Source of the DNA: Deferribacteres bacterium | Lineage (GTDB): Bacteria > Nitrospirota > Thermodesulfovibrionia > UBA6902 | Assembly: GCA_030598625.1 (NCBI GenBank) | Contig: JAUVPO010000031.1 | Location: 1 to 11,929 of the forward strand | Reading direction: 5' to 3' | Length of the DNA stretch: 11,929 nucleotides | Shown here: positions 1 to 6,699 of the stretch, in pieces | Layout of the letters: each line of letters opens with the position of its first letter | How positions within the stretch are numbered: the first letter of the stretch is position 1 | Made by a program: the position numbers and the translations under genes | Notes under the pieces: generated by a model | Databases searched by the model: none | What the model was told of the DNA's origin: nothing | What the model saw: only the letters and a program-made list of their open reading frames with translations

Positions 1-714
1 AAGGCCGATTGGTCCGAATGCCTGCAGGGGTTTGGTTGAATAACTTTGCAGGAACTTGACAGTGATCAAGTCTAAAATTACCAGGAGGGTCCGAGAGATA
101 CCGTATTTTGATTTCCCGTGGCGTCTCGGGTGGTGAGTGGTCTCTATTTCTTTTATCTTTATTCCGTACCAGCTTGCAACCGCAGGGATGAATCTGTGCA
201 GTTCTCCATACATATTGATATTTTTTACGACCTCTGCTTTGTATGCCTTTAGCCCGGACCCGTAATCACGGAGTTCAACGCCTGTAACCTTACTGATAAG
301 ACGGTTGGCGATTATTGAGGGGAATCTTCTGATTATAAAAGGGTCCTTTCTCTTGCGTCTCCAGCCATTTACAACATCATATTCACCGATTAAGGAGACC
401 ATTTTCGGGATATCCTTTGGATCATTCTGGAGGTCGCCGTCAATTGTAACAATAATATCCCCTTTCGCGTGATCGAAACCTGCTGCCCAGGCCGCAGCCT
501 TGCCGAAGTTACGCCTGAATCTGAGCAGTCTTACCTTTGGGTCATTTTGTTCAAAGGGCTCAAGGAGATCCAGCGTCCTGTCAGTGCTTCCATCATCAAT
601 GAAAAGGAGTTCATAATCCCTGCTGTCCGCATCCATTACTGATTTAAGCGCATTATAAAGCTCTACTACGTTTTCCTCTTCATTATGCAGCGGTATCACG
701 ATGGAAACTAACAT
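1..714 (-). CDS. Family 2 glycosyltransferase, DPM1/GtrB-like (C-terminus cut by window edge)
   Basis: This enzyme probably transfers a sugar from a nucleotide-sugar to a polyprenyl-phosphate carrier at the cytoplasmic face of the membrane, feeding cell-surface glycan or lipid modification. The visible 238 residues are a GT-A fold. They show an N-terminal SIVIPLHNEEENV strand-loop (4-16), FIDDGSTD (38-45) for nucleotide binding, the metal-binding DGDLQNDP (92-99), RDYGSGLKAY (149-158) and HGKSKYG (199-205). These last motifs are characteristic of the polyprenyl-phosphate glycosyltransferases. The frame is open to base 1, so the C-terminal part, which in many relatives carries two membrane helices, lies outside the window. 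The start is ATG at 714, with AAGGAG (minus strand of 723-728) 8 nt upstream. A terminator and a new promoter separate it from the radical SAM gene upstream, so it probably begins its own transcript. The family is clear; the exact sugar and acceptor cannot be read from sequence. Confidence 0.93.
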   Translation of the reverse strand, partial: MLVSIVIPLHNEEENVVELYNALKSVMDADSRDYELLFIDDGSTDRTLDLLEPFEQNDPKVRLLRFRRNFGKAAAWAAGFDHAKGDIIVTIDGDLQNDPKDIPKMVSLIGEYDVVNGWRRKRKDPFIIRRFPSIIANRLISKVTGVELRDYGSGLKAYKAEVVKNINMYGELHRFIPAVASWYGIKIKEIETTHHPRRHGKSKYGISRTLLVILDLITVKFLQSYSTKPLQAFGPIGL

Positions 715-740
715 GTATCTTTCTCCTTGCTTAACATCCT

Positions 741-769
741 ATTTTAACAAAGCCTGCTTCTAATTCCAA
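741..769 (-). promoter_or_regulatory. Candidate sigma-70 promoter of the glycosyltransferase gene
   Basis: On the minus strand, TTGGAA (764-769) is followed after 17 bp by TAAAAT (741-746). Initiation would fall near 734, giving a leader of about 20 nt that contains the AAGGAG ribosome-binding site. It lies just downstream of the terminator that ends the preceding transcript, which makes a new start here sensible. The -35 box matches the consensus at only four of six positions, so this is a candidate only. Confidence 0.45.
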
Positions 770-775
770 AGGGGT

Positions 776-809
776 AAAAAAAACCCTGCATGATGTGCAG
801 GGTTTTTTT
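776..809 (-). terminator. Intrinsic terminator after the radical SAM gene
   Basis: A perfect 7-bp stem CCCTGCA (784-790) / TGCAGGG (796-802) encloses a 5-nt loop. It is flanked by eight A on one side (776-783) and seven T on the other (803-809), so A-T pairs can extend the stem. On the minus strand the hairpin is followed by an eight-T tract, about 20 nt past the radical SAM stop codon at 831. The element is symmetrical and would also work on the plus strand. Confidence 0.9.
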
Positions 810-830
810 GAGTAATATGGCTCATTATAT

Positions 831-2273
831 CTAAGCCTTTGAAACAAAAATCTGGTTATAGATAATTCTCATACTTTCTATTGCATTGACTTTGTAAGGA
901 TATATCCTGTACCTGTAAACATACCCCTTCCAGAACTTCCTTACAGTATTATACAGTGGACGGAGGGGCAGCTTTATTAAAACATTCTTAATTATCGGCA
1001 TAAGCCATGGAAACTCAACAGCGATCCCTATTAAGTGCATGAGATTTTCAAGCTGCTTCCCGTCCTTCAGGTTCAGCGGTATTGTTCCATGGTATGTCTC
1101 TGGAGTTTTCGTGTCCGGACTGAAAAAGCCGTTCGCTATTGAATAGTCGTATATGGCTGTCTTGGGGTATGGTGTCATAAGAAAGACATCACAGAATGTA
1201 GGTTTGCATTTAACGGTCAGCGCCCATGTCTCTAAAGCTGTCTCCAGTGTTTCATGCGGAGCGCCTATAATATTGTACAGGGAGAACAGCACATTCCTGT
1301 CCCGGAGCACCTTGATCCCTTTTAATATCTGTTCCTTTGTCATTTTCCTGTTCAAAACTTCATTCCTGATAAAATCATTGCCTGATTCCAGCCCGATCCC
1401 AATGTAAAAAAGTCCGGCCTTGATCAGATCGTCAATGACTTCTTCCTTGATCGTTTCAGGCCTCATGAGGCAATAGAACGGGATCCCTATTTCTTTAGGA
1501 TACTTTTCTGAAAATTCCTTTACCCACTTGGCATTTATAGAGAGTATCTCGTCCCTGAATATCAGATATTCGATCTTCGGATAATCTCTTTTTAACTCCT
1601 TCAGCTCTTCAATTACATTGTCTACACTTCTCTGGCGGAAGACGGGATCTCCCTTTAAGAGCATTTTGTGGAGCTGGTGGTTGTGGCAGTATGTACAGTT
1701 GAACGGGCATCCCTGGCTTGTCATCACCGTGGCCGTTCTTGCCAGACGGTAATCCGTATATTTGTTATAAATGCTTCTGTCCGGCGGAGGGAGTATGTCG
1801 AGGTCTTTTATCAGGGGGCGCTGTTCGTTTTTGTGTATCTTGCCGTCAGCCTTTACCCAGAAGTTCTTGACTTTTGTAACGTCTTCACCGTTTTTGAGTT
1901 TGTTTATGAATTCCGGCATTGCTTCAAAGCCTTCTCCCCTGCAGACAGCGTCTACACCGTCTTCTTCGATCATTTCCGGAGAAAATGTCACGTGGGGCCC
2001 GCCAAACATCGAATAGAATTTGAATTTGCTCTTTAGCCTTCTGTTCCAGTCAAGGTACTCAACATGTCCGCCGCTGAATGTGGTGTAGGCAACAATGTCG
2101 GGTTTGAATTCCTGAAAGGTTTTTTCGACCTCATTGTAACTGATACCGGCAATAGCTGTCTCATGCCCATCACGTTTAAGTACTGCCGATAACCACATCG
2201 GGCCAAAGGTGACAAAGCCACCGCTTAATAACATGGTTCTATCGATATGGGCGACAAATAGAATGCGGCTCAT
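831..2273 (-). CDS. B12-binding-domain radical SAM protein
   Basis: A 480-residue radical S-adenosylmethionine enzyme with an N-terminal cobalamin-binding-type Rossmann domain (about 1-140). The 4Fe-4S motif is C189-x3-C193-x2-C196 within TSQGCPFNCTYCHN. FGGPH (90-94) is typical of the B12-radical SAM group (BchE/hopanoid-methylase-like architecture). The radical SAM barrel continues through IGIGLESGND (291-300) and NIIGAPHET (334-342). The DxHxxG lower-ligand motif of classical B12 domains is not seen, so cobalamin, if bound, may lack the usual histidine ligand. The C-terminus (about 415-465) is rich in hydrophobic and basic residues, suggesting membrane or lipid association. The start is ATG 2273, with an AAGGGGG site about 9 nt upstream. 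It is monocistronic, with its own promoter and terminator, and divergent from the phosphodiesterase gene. The substrate is unknown; methylation or another carbon-centred modification of a lipid or small molecule is inference from the family. Confidence 0.9.
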   Translation of the reverse strand: MSRILFVAHIDRTMLLSGGFVTFGPMWLSAVLKRDGHETAIAGISYNEVEKTFQEFKPDIVAYTTFSGGHVEYLDWNRRLKSKFKFYSMFGGPHVTFSPEMIEEDGVDAVCRGEGFEAMPEFINKLKNGEDVTKVKNFWVKADGKIHKNEQRPLIKDLDILPPPDRSIYNKYTDYRLARTATVMTSQGCPFNCTYCHNHQLHKMLLKGDPVFRQRSVDNVIEELKELKRDYPKIEYLIFRDEILSINAKWVKEFSEKYPKEIGIPFYCLMRPETIKEEVIDDLIKAGLFYIGIGLESGNDFIRNEVLNRKMTKEQILKGIKVLRDRNVLFSLYNIIGAPHETLETALETWALTVKCKPTFCDVFLMTPYPKTAIYDYSIANGFFSPDTKTPETYHGTIPLNLKDGKQLENLMHLIGIAVEFPWLMPIIKNVLIKLPLRPLYNTVRKFWKGYVYRYRIYPYKVNAIESMRIIYNQIFVSKA

Positions 2274-2334
2274 TATACTTAACCCCCTTAAATAGTGTGT
2301 AACTATATATAAAATTGAATAAAACTATAAATTT

Positions 2335-2363
2335 ATTTTATTTTATTTCTTGTTTATTGTCAA
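2335..2363 (-). promoter_or_regulatory. Sigma-70-type promoter of the radical SAM gene
   Basis: The minus strand reads a perfect -35 TTGACA (2358-2363), a 17-bp AT-rich spacer and -10 TAAAAT (2335-2340), five of six consensus bases. Initiation near 2328 would give a leader of about 55 nt before ATG 2273. Confidence 0.65.
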
Positions 2364-2399
2364 GTTGGTTTATATTTTTATATGAGGCAATTCAATTAT

Positions 2400-2429
2400 T
2401 TGACATGCTTGGTAATTTTCATTTACAAT
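2400..2429 (+). promoter_or_regulatory. Sigma-70-type promoter of the phosphodiesterase gene
   Basis: A perfect TTGACA at 2400-2405 is followed after 18 bp by TACAAT (2424-2429), five of six consensus bases. Initiation near 2436 would give a leader of about 100 nt before ATG 2536. It sits back to back with the radical SAM promoter, the two -35 boxes about 36 bp apart. A regulator bound between them could control both genes. Confidence 0.6.
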
Positions 2430-2535
2430 TTCTTCATAATCAAAAGAATTCCTCGAAACACTGTTTCATGGTTTCAATTGTTTTTGTCAATGCTAAGGCA
2501 TAGTTTATTATCTTAAGGAAAAGGAGTGGAGGCAA

Positions 2536-4428
2536 ATGGCAGAAGAAAATTCGGTAAGGTTTACGGGAGGTACCAAATATAAAAGGGTAATTCTCCTTGG
2601 AATGGATGGATTGGATCCAAAGATATTATCTCATTTAATGCATCAGGGAGAATTGCCGAATTTTTCTAAGCTGAGTCAAATGGGTTCATACCTTCCATTG
2701 GCCACAAGTAATCCCGCCCAAAGCCCTGTTGCATGGGCATCAATAGCTACGGGAAATAATCCGGGATATCACGGTATTTTCGATTTTTTAGGCCGGAGGG
2801 TAACGGACTATATGCCGGAGCTGGCAATATTGAAAATGAATCCCAGGAATATATTTGCTAAAAGAGAATCGATGTTCTTGCCGGTAATGCAGGGAAACGC
2901 TTTTTGGGATCATACGTCCGATAATGGTATTCCGTCAACTATTCTAAAATGGCCCATGACGTTTCAACCGAAACAGAACCGGTCAAGACTATATGCAGGC
3001 CTGGGAGTTCCGGATATAAAAGGCGGGCTTGGCAGGTATTGTTTTTACACAACTAAAAATATTGCTGAAAATGAAGAGGGGATTGAAAAAGTTGTAAAAG
3101 TTAAGCTGAACGGGAACCAGATAAAAACATATCTCGCGGGACCGAATATCGCGAAACTGAGAACAAGGGAAGAAGCAAAGGTGGATATGAATATCAGTGT
3201 TCCGTCGGATAATTCAAAGATAGAGATAAATATAGACGGCACGAAAATAAGGGTGAATAAGGGCCAGTGGAGTGAATGGGTCGAAGTTAAATTTAAACTT
3301 GGACTTATGAAGACGGCTACAGGGATAGTTAAATTTTATTTAAATCAGGCCGGTCCTGATTTTGAACTGTATATGACCCCTGTGCAGATAAATCCTAAAG
3401 ATCCCGCTTTTGTTATTTCGAGCCCGGATGATTATATAAGGGAACTTGCCGGGGAGGTCGGACATTTTTATACCCTTGGCATGCCTGAGGATACAAAGGC
3501 AGTTGAAGAGGGAAGGACTGATGAAGAGGCCTTTATAACCATGTGCGATGAAATTGTTGAAGAACAGGAGAAAATGCTGTGGTACGAACTAAACAGGTTT
3601 AAGGAAGGACTATTAGCTTCGGCCTTTTTCTCTACTGACAGGATCCAGCATATCTTCTGGGTCACAAGGGATCCGGCGCATCCTCTTTATGATAAGGCAT
3701 ATGCTGAAAAGTATGGTCATGTAATTGATGATTACTACCGGAAGATGGACAGGATTCTCGGAGAGGTGATGAAGCAGGTCGACGATAAGACGGCAATCCT
3801 GGTTTTCTCGGACCATGGATTTTCCAGTTTCAGAAGAACAGTCCATATCAACTCGTGGCTGGTGCAAAACGGGTTAATGGCATTGACACGGAAAGTTTCC
3901 AGGGATGATAAGGATGGGGGAGGGCTTTTTCAGTATGTTGACTGGAAGAATACAAAGGCATATGCCCTTGGTTTCGGGAGCGTATATTTTAATATTAAGG
4001 GAAGGGAAAGGCAGGGCATTGTTGAACCGGGGGCAGGCGCTGATTCTCTTGCAAATAAGATTGCTGATGAACTGGTTAAATTAACAGATACAAAGGATGG
4101 ACAATCTGTTGTCAGGAATGTTTATAAAAATAAGGATATATATTCCGGAAGTTGTATTAACAGCTCACCGGACCTCGTTGTTGGTTTTCAGGACGGTTAC
4201 AGGTCATCATGGCAGACGGCCATCGGCGGTTCACCGGCAGCGATAATTGAAGATAATTTAAAGAAATGGAGTGGTGATCATATCGTAGACCCCTCAATCG
4301 TGCCCGGTATCTTATTGACGAATTTTAATATTAATGTGGAAAAATTGCATCAAATGGATATTGCGCCTACGGTCTTGTCCTGTTTCGGAATGTCTGCTGA
4401 TGATATGGAGGGGAAAGCATTTTTATAA
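2536..4428 (+). CDS. Alkaline-phosphatase-superfamily phosphodiesterase/phosphatase (type I phosphodiesterase/NPP-like)
   Basis: A 630-residue two-metal hydrolase for a phosphate mono- or diester, substrate unknown. By analogy with nucleotide pyrophosphatase/phosphodiesterases, one metal site would be D24 (GMDGLD), D426 and H427 (FSDHG). The other would be D368 and H372 (STDRIQHIFW) plus H582 (SGDH). The likely nucleophile is S63 in AQSPVAWAS, followed by ATGNNPGYHGIFDF (71-84), a motif I associate with this bacterial/archaeal branch. Residues about 160-290 form an insertion rich in predicted beta strands between catalytic segments. There is no signal peptide or membrane segment, so the protein should be cytoplasmic, unlike classical periplasmic alkaline phosphatase. 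The start is ATG 2536. AAGGAG (2521-2526) lies 9 nt upstream, and a second GGAGG (2528-2532) is too close to be ideal. It is transcribed alone, divergent from the radical SAM gene and convergent with the small cysteine protein. I see no clear terminator in the 58 bp after its stop. Confidence 0.88.
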   Translation: MAEENSVRFTGGTKYKRVILLGMDGLDPKILSHLMHQGELPNFSKLSQMGSYLPLATSNPAQSPVAWASIATGNNPGYHGIFDFLGRRVTDYMPELAILKMNPRNIFAKRESMFLPVMQGNAFWDHTSDNGIPSTILKWPMTFQPKQNRSRLYAGLGVPDIKGGLGRYCFYTTKNIAENEEGIEKVVKVKLNGNQIKTYLAGPNIAKLRTREEAKVDMNISVPSDNSKIEINIDGTKIRVNKGQWSEWVEVKFKLGLMKTATGIVKFYLNQAGPDFELYMTPVQINPKDPAFVISSPDDYIRELAGEVGHFYTLGMPEDTKAVEEGRTDEEAFITMCDEIVEEQEKMLWYELNRFKEGLLASAFFSTDRIQHIFWVTRDPAHPLYDKAYAEKYGHVIDDYYRKMDRILGEVMKQVDDKTAILVFSDHGFSSFRRTVHINSWLVQNGLMALTRKVSRDDKDGGGLFQYVDWKNTKAYALGFGSVYFNIKGRERQGIVEPGAGADSLANKIADELVKLTDTKDGQSVVRNVYKNKDIYSGSCINSSPDLVVGFQDGYRSSWQTAIGGSPAAIIEDNLKKWSGDHIVDPSIVPGILLTNFNINVEKLHQMDIAPTVLSCFGMSADDMEGKAFL

Positions 4429-4486
4429 AATGATATGGATGGGATAAGACGGACTTGAAAGATAACTTCCTTTTGATAAGATTTAT

Positions 4487-4705
4487 TTAATCCAAAAATA
4501 CATTAGTTGTGCTGACGGATTCTTTTTCCATGTGATTCATGGTATTGCCGTTACCTTTTTTATAAATATCACATGTCTTGAAATTTTTACTGCATAAATA
4601 TATTGCCCTTTCTATATCCTGACTGCTCATTTTTACGCAGTAACAGTCATTAAAAGGTTCATTGAGAAAAGGGCAGAGATTCTTATTTGTTGTTGCTTTT
4701 AACAT
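4487..4705 (-). CDS. Small five-cysteine protein, probable sigma-54-dependent target
   Basis: A 72-residue protein that I do not recognise as a named family. Cysteines are at 11, 21, 23, 38 and 45 (spacing C-x9-C-x-C-x14-C-x6-C). The core CPFLNEPFNDCYC (11-23), an amphipathic stretch SSQDIERAIYLC (27-38) and FKTCDIYKK (42-50) look like a compact metal-, cluster- or redox-binding unit. The last ~20 residues are polar and probably disordered. No signal peptide or membrane helix is visible. The frame extends upstream to 4744, but ATG 4705 is preferred because GGAG (minus strand of 4711-4714) lies 5 nt before it and the upstream extension has no comparable site. A near-consensus sigma-54 promoter lies about 60 bp upstream, and the sigma-54 activator gene precedes it on the same strand. 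A redox buffer, metal carrier or regulator are possible roles, all inference. It is very likely a real gene. Confidence 0.75.
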   Translation of the reverse strand: MLKATTNKNLCPFLNEPFNDCYCVKMSSQDIERAIYLCSKNFKTCDIYKKGNGNTMNHMEKESVSTTNVFLD

Positions 4706-4739
4706 ACTTTCTCCAGGTGGCATTGTTAATAAACGTAAA

Positions 4740-4758
4740 ATCAATATTTATGATTGAT
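4740..4758 (-). promoter_or_regulatory. Inverted repeat at the predicted transcript start of the small cysteine gene
   Basis: ATCAAT (4740-4745) and ATTGAT (4753-4758) form a perfect 6-bp inverted repeat around a 7-nt loop. It overlaps the start point predicted from the sigma-54 promoter (about 4752). It could be a hairpin at the 5' end of the mRNA, an operator, or chance in AT-rich DNA. Confidence 0.3.
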
Positions 4759-4762
4759 AAAA

Positions 4763-4778
4763 AGCAAGATGTATGCCA
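4763..4778 (-). promoter_or_regulatory. Sigma-54 (RpoN) -24/-12 promoter
   Basis: The minus strand reads TGGCATACATCTTGCT. It matches the sigma-54 consensus TGGCAC-R-N4-TTGCW everywhere except the sixth base (T for C), with exact spacing between the invariant GG and GC. Transcription would begin about 12 nt beyond the GC, near 4752, giving a leader of about 47 nt before ATG 4705. An NtrC-type activator gene ends about 150 bp upstream. Confidence 0.82.
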
Positions 4779-4897
4779 GAAAAACACAAAAGGTTGTCGG
4801 GGTTTTTATTGCTTGAAAATTAAAGGGTTATGATATGAAGACGGCCTGGTTTTATTTTATTCTGAAGCTGGAATATTGGTATTGCACAGAGGCATGC

Positions 4898-4915
4898 TGG
4901 CACAGAAATGTGACA
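4898..4915. promoter_or_regulatory. Candidate enhancer (upstream activating) site for the sigma-54 activator
   Basis: TGGCACAGAAATGTGACA is an imperfect 18-bp dyad, TGnCACA-N4-TGTGnCA, with six of nine base pairs symmetric. Its centre lies about 140 bp upstream of the sigma-54 -12 element, the usual range for enhancer sites, and its length and form resemble NtrC-type sites. A second half-site copy, GCACAGA at 4884-4890, repeats the one at 4900-4906 with a 16-bp offset. An 8-bp perfect palindrome GACATGTC (4912-4919) overlaps the end. Assignment to the adjacent activator is inference. Confidence 0.42.
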
Positions 4916-4930
4916 TGTCCCGATTTTGTG

Positions 4931-6634
4931 TTATATTTCGCCCGGCATGATCTTATATTCTTTGATCTTTCTATAAATGGATCGCCGGCTTATTCCCAGT
5001 AATTGAGCGGCCTTTGTCTTATTCCAGGCCGTTTTTTTAAGGGCCTCAAGGATTATTTGCGGGTCATTAACATGCCCGTCATTATGGCAGAAAATTTCTT
5101 TTACGGAAAAATTTGTTAATTCAGGGGGCAGATGGTCCACTGTAATTGTAGTCTGCCTGCAGAGAATAAAAGCATGTTCTATTGAATGCTCTAATTCTCT
5201 TACATTACCGGGCCATGGATAGTCCATAAATATTTTTTCTGCATCGGAGGAGATTGCCGTGATTTCTTTCTTGAATTTTTTGTTGAACTTTTTCAGGAAA
5301 TAATCCGTTAAAAGCGGTATGTCTTCACGGCGTTCCCTGAGAGGCGGAAGAAATACTTTCATAACATTGAGACGATAATAGAGATCTTCCCGGAATTCAC
5401 CGAGATGCACTTTTTCGGAGAGGTCCTGATTGGAGGCCGCTACAACCCGGACATCCACTTTCATTGTGTTTGAGTCGCCTACACGCTCAAATTCCTTTTC
5501 TTCAAGAACTCTAAGAAGCTCTACCTGTACCTTGGGGGATATATCAGCGATTTCATCCAGAAAAATAGTCCCACGATCGGCTATCTGGAAGCGACCGACT
5601 TTATCTTTAATAGCGCCTGTAAAAGAGCCTTTTACATGGCCGAACAATTCGCTTTCAAGCAGGTTTTCGGACAGGGCTGAACAATTCACTTTAACCATCT
5701 GATTGTTGCTGCGAGTTCCTTTGTAATGAAGGGCTTCAGCGACCAGTTCTTTTCCTGTTCCGCTTTCACCCGCAATCAAAACCGTTGTCTCGACATCGGC
5801 CAGCAACTCGATAAGAGAATAAATTTCCTGCATCTTTTCGCTTTTTCCTATAATTCTGTGAAACTGCTGCCGTTCATTCAGCTCCCGCTCCAGGTCGGTT
5901 AAACGCGTTTCATCCCTGACTACCATAATTGCCCCTGAGAATGAACCCTGGCTCTTCATAAGGGGAGACGTCATCAGTGTTACTACCTGTTCAGGACGAT
6001 TTTTGAGTTGACATTCAAGACGGTTTACTTCAATAGACTGGTTTTTACTGGTGGTTTCCATAAGTGATTCAACGCATTTTATTCCGCATCTGTTTGGCAG
6101 TGAACTGAATGTCTTCCCAATGGCGTCGCGTGTAATGCCACATATTTTTTTGGCCGCTTCGTTCACTTCAAGCACTAATAAGTCCTTGTCTACAGTAATG
6201 ATTGCGTCTTTGACACTCCTGAAAATGGCCTCAAGATTTGAGCGGTATTTTTCCCTTTCAACGATTACCGTCTTGTGCTGCAGGGCCACGTCAAGAGCAT
6301 GAAAAAGATTGTCTTTTTGTATAGGCTTTGGGATGTAATCAAATGCGCCATATCGAATGGCTTCCGAAGCGGTGTCAATATTGGGATATCCGGTAATCAT
6401 AATTACAGGAGATAGAATTTTCATTTTCTTTATCTCCCTCAGGACATCCAGCCCTGATTTACCTCTCAAGATGATGTCCGCAAATATCACATCAAAATCT
6501 GTTTCTGAAATACAGGCTATTGCCTCATCGAAGTCTTTGGCTGTAGCCACCTCATAGTTTTCAGCAGAGAGGAATTTATTAAAAGTAAATCTAATCCCTT
6601 CCTCATCATCGATTATCAGAATTTTGGCTTTCAT
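4931..6634 (-). CDS. Sigma-54-dependent response regulator (REC-PAS-AAA+-Fis HTH)
   Basis: A 567-residue NtrC-family enhancer-binding protein. The receiver domain (1-120) has acidic D9/D10, phospho-acceptor D53, T81 and K103 in IPKP. A PAS domain follows (about 130-245), with cysteines at 165, 183, 187 and 208, including C183-x3-C187. The AAA+ domain (about 260-490) has Walker A GESGTGKE (289-296), the sigma-54-contacting loop as GSFTGA (336-341) instead of GAFTGA, Walker B TIFLDEI (356-362) and the PWPGNVREL segment (473-481). A Fis-type helix-turn-helix closes it (about 530-560, KTKAAQLLGISRRSIYRKI). ATG 6634 is the first start; no strong ribosome-binding site precedes it. The kinase gene ends 65 nt upstream on the same strand, so it is the obvious partner. 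Most regulators of this family lack a PAS domain between receiver and AAA+, so this one may integrate phosphorylation with a direct signal. The adjacent sigma-54 promoter is its likeliest target. Confidence 0.95.
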   Translation of the reverse strand: MKAKILIIDDEEGIRFTFNKFLSAENYEVATAKDFDEAIACISETDFDVIFADIILRGKSGLDVLREIKKMKILSPVIMITGYPNIDTASEAIRYGAFDYIPKPIQKDNLFHALDVALQHKTVIVEREKYRSNLEAIFRSVKDAIITVDKDLLVLEVNEAAKKICGITRDAIGKTFSSLPNRCGIKCVESLMETTSKNQSIEVNRLECQLKNRPEQVVTLMTSPLMKSQGSFSGAIMVVRDETRLTDLERELNERQQFHRIIGKSEKMQEIYSLIELLADVETTVLIAGESGTGKELVAEALHYKGTRSNNQMVKVNCSALSENLLESELFGHVKGSFTGAIKDKVGRFQIADRGTIFLDEIADISPKVQVELLRVLEEKEFERVGDSNTMKVDVRVVAASNQDLSEKVHLGEFREDLYYRLNVMKVFLPPLRERREDIPLLTDYFLKKFNKKFKKEITAISSDAEKIFMDYPWPGNVRELEHSIEHAFILCRQTTITVDHLPPELTNFSVKEIFCHNDGHVNDPQIILEALKKTAWNKTKAAQLLGISRRSIYRKIKEYKIMPGEI

Positions 6635-6664
6635 GTTTATTAGCTATTGTACAGAATTAATGCC

Positions 6665-6688
6665 ATCCGGCAAGGCCATCTGCCGGAT
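6665..6688 (-). other. Hairpin between kinase and response-regulator genes
   Basis: ATCCGGCA (6665-6672) and TGCCGGAT (6681-6688) form a perfect 8-bp, partly GC-rich stem with an 8-nt loop. It lies in the 65-nt gap between the kinase stop and the regulator start. On the minus strand no T-tract follows, so it is not a standard terminator. It may stabilise or process the mRNA, or lower expression of the regulator relative to the kinase. Confidence 0.5.
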
Positions 6689-6699
6689 TTAAGCAATAT

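Noticed and set aside
1668..2036. Plus-strand open frame of 122 codons
   Set aside because: It lies opposite the radical SAM gene and covers the complement of its Fe-S cluster motif; a shadow of that gene.
2315..2503. Possible small plus-strand gene in the divergent intergenic region
   Set aside because: It starts at TTG without a ribosome-binding site, its composition reflects AT-rich DNA, and it overlaps both divergent promoters.
4429..4486. Terminator between the convergent phosphodiesterase and small cysteine genes
   Set aside because: No stem of useful length followed by a T-tract could be found on either strand.
4706..4744. N-terminal extension of the small cysteine protein to ATG 4744
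   Set aside because: ATG 4705 has a well-placed GGAG and gives a protein starting close to its cysteine core; the longer form has no comparable ribosome-binding site and would leave almost no leader after the sigma-54 promoter.
4898..4913. TGGCAC on the plus strand as a second sigma-54 promoter
   Set aside because: The -12 GC element is missing at the required spacing, and it would point into the end of the activator gene; it is better explained as half of the dyad.
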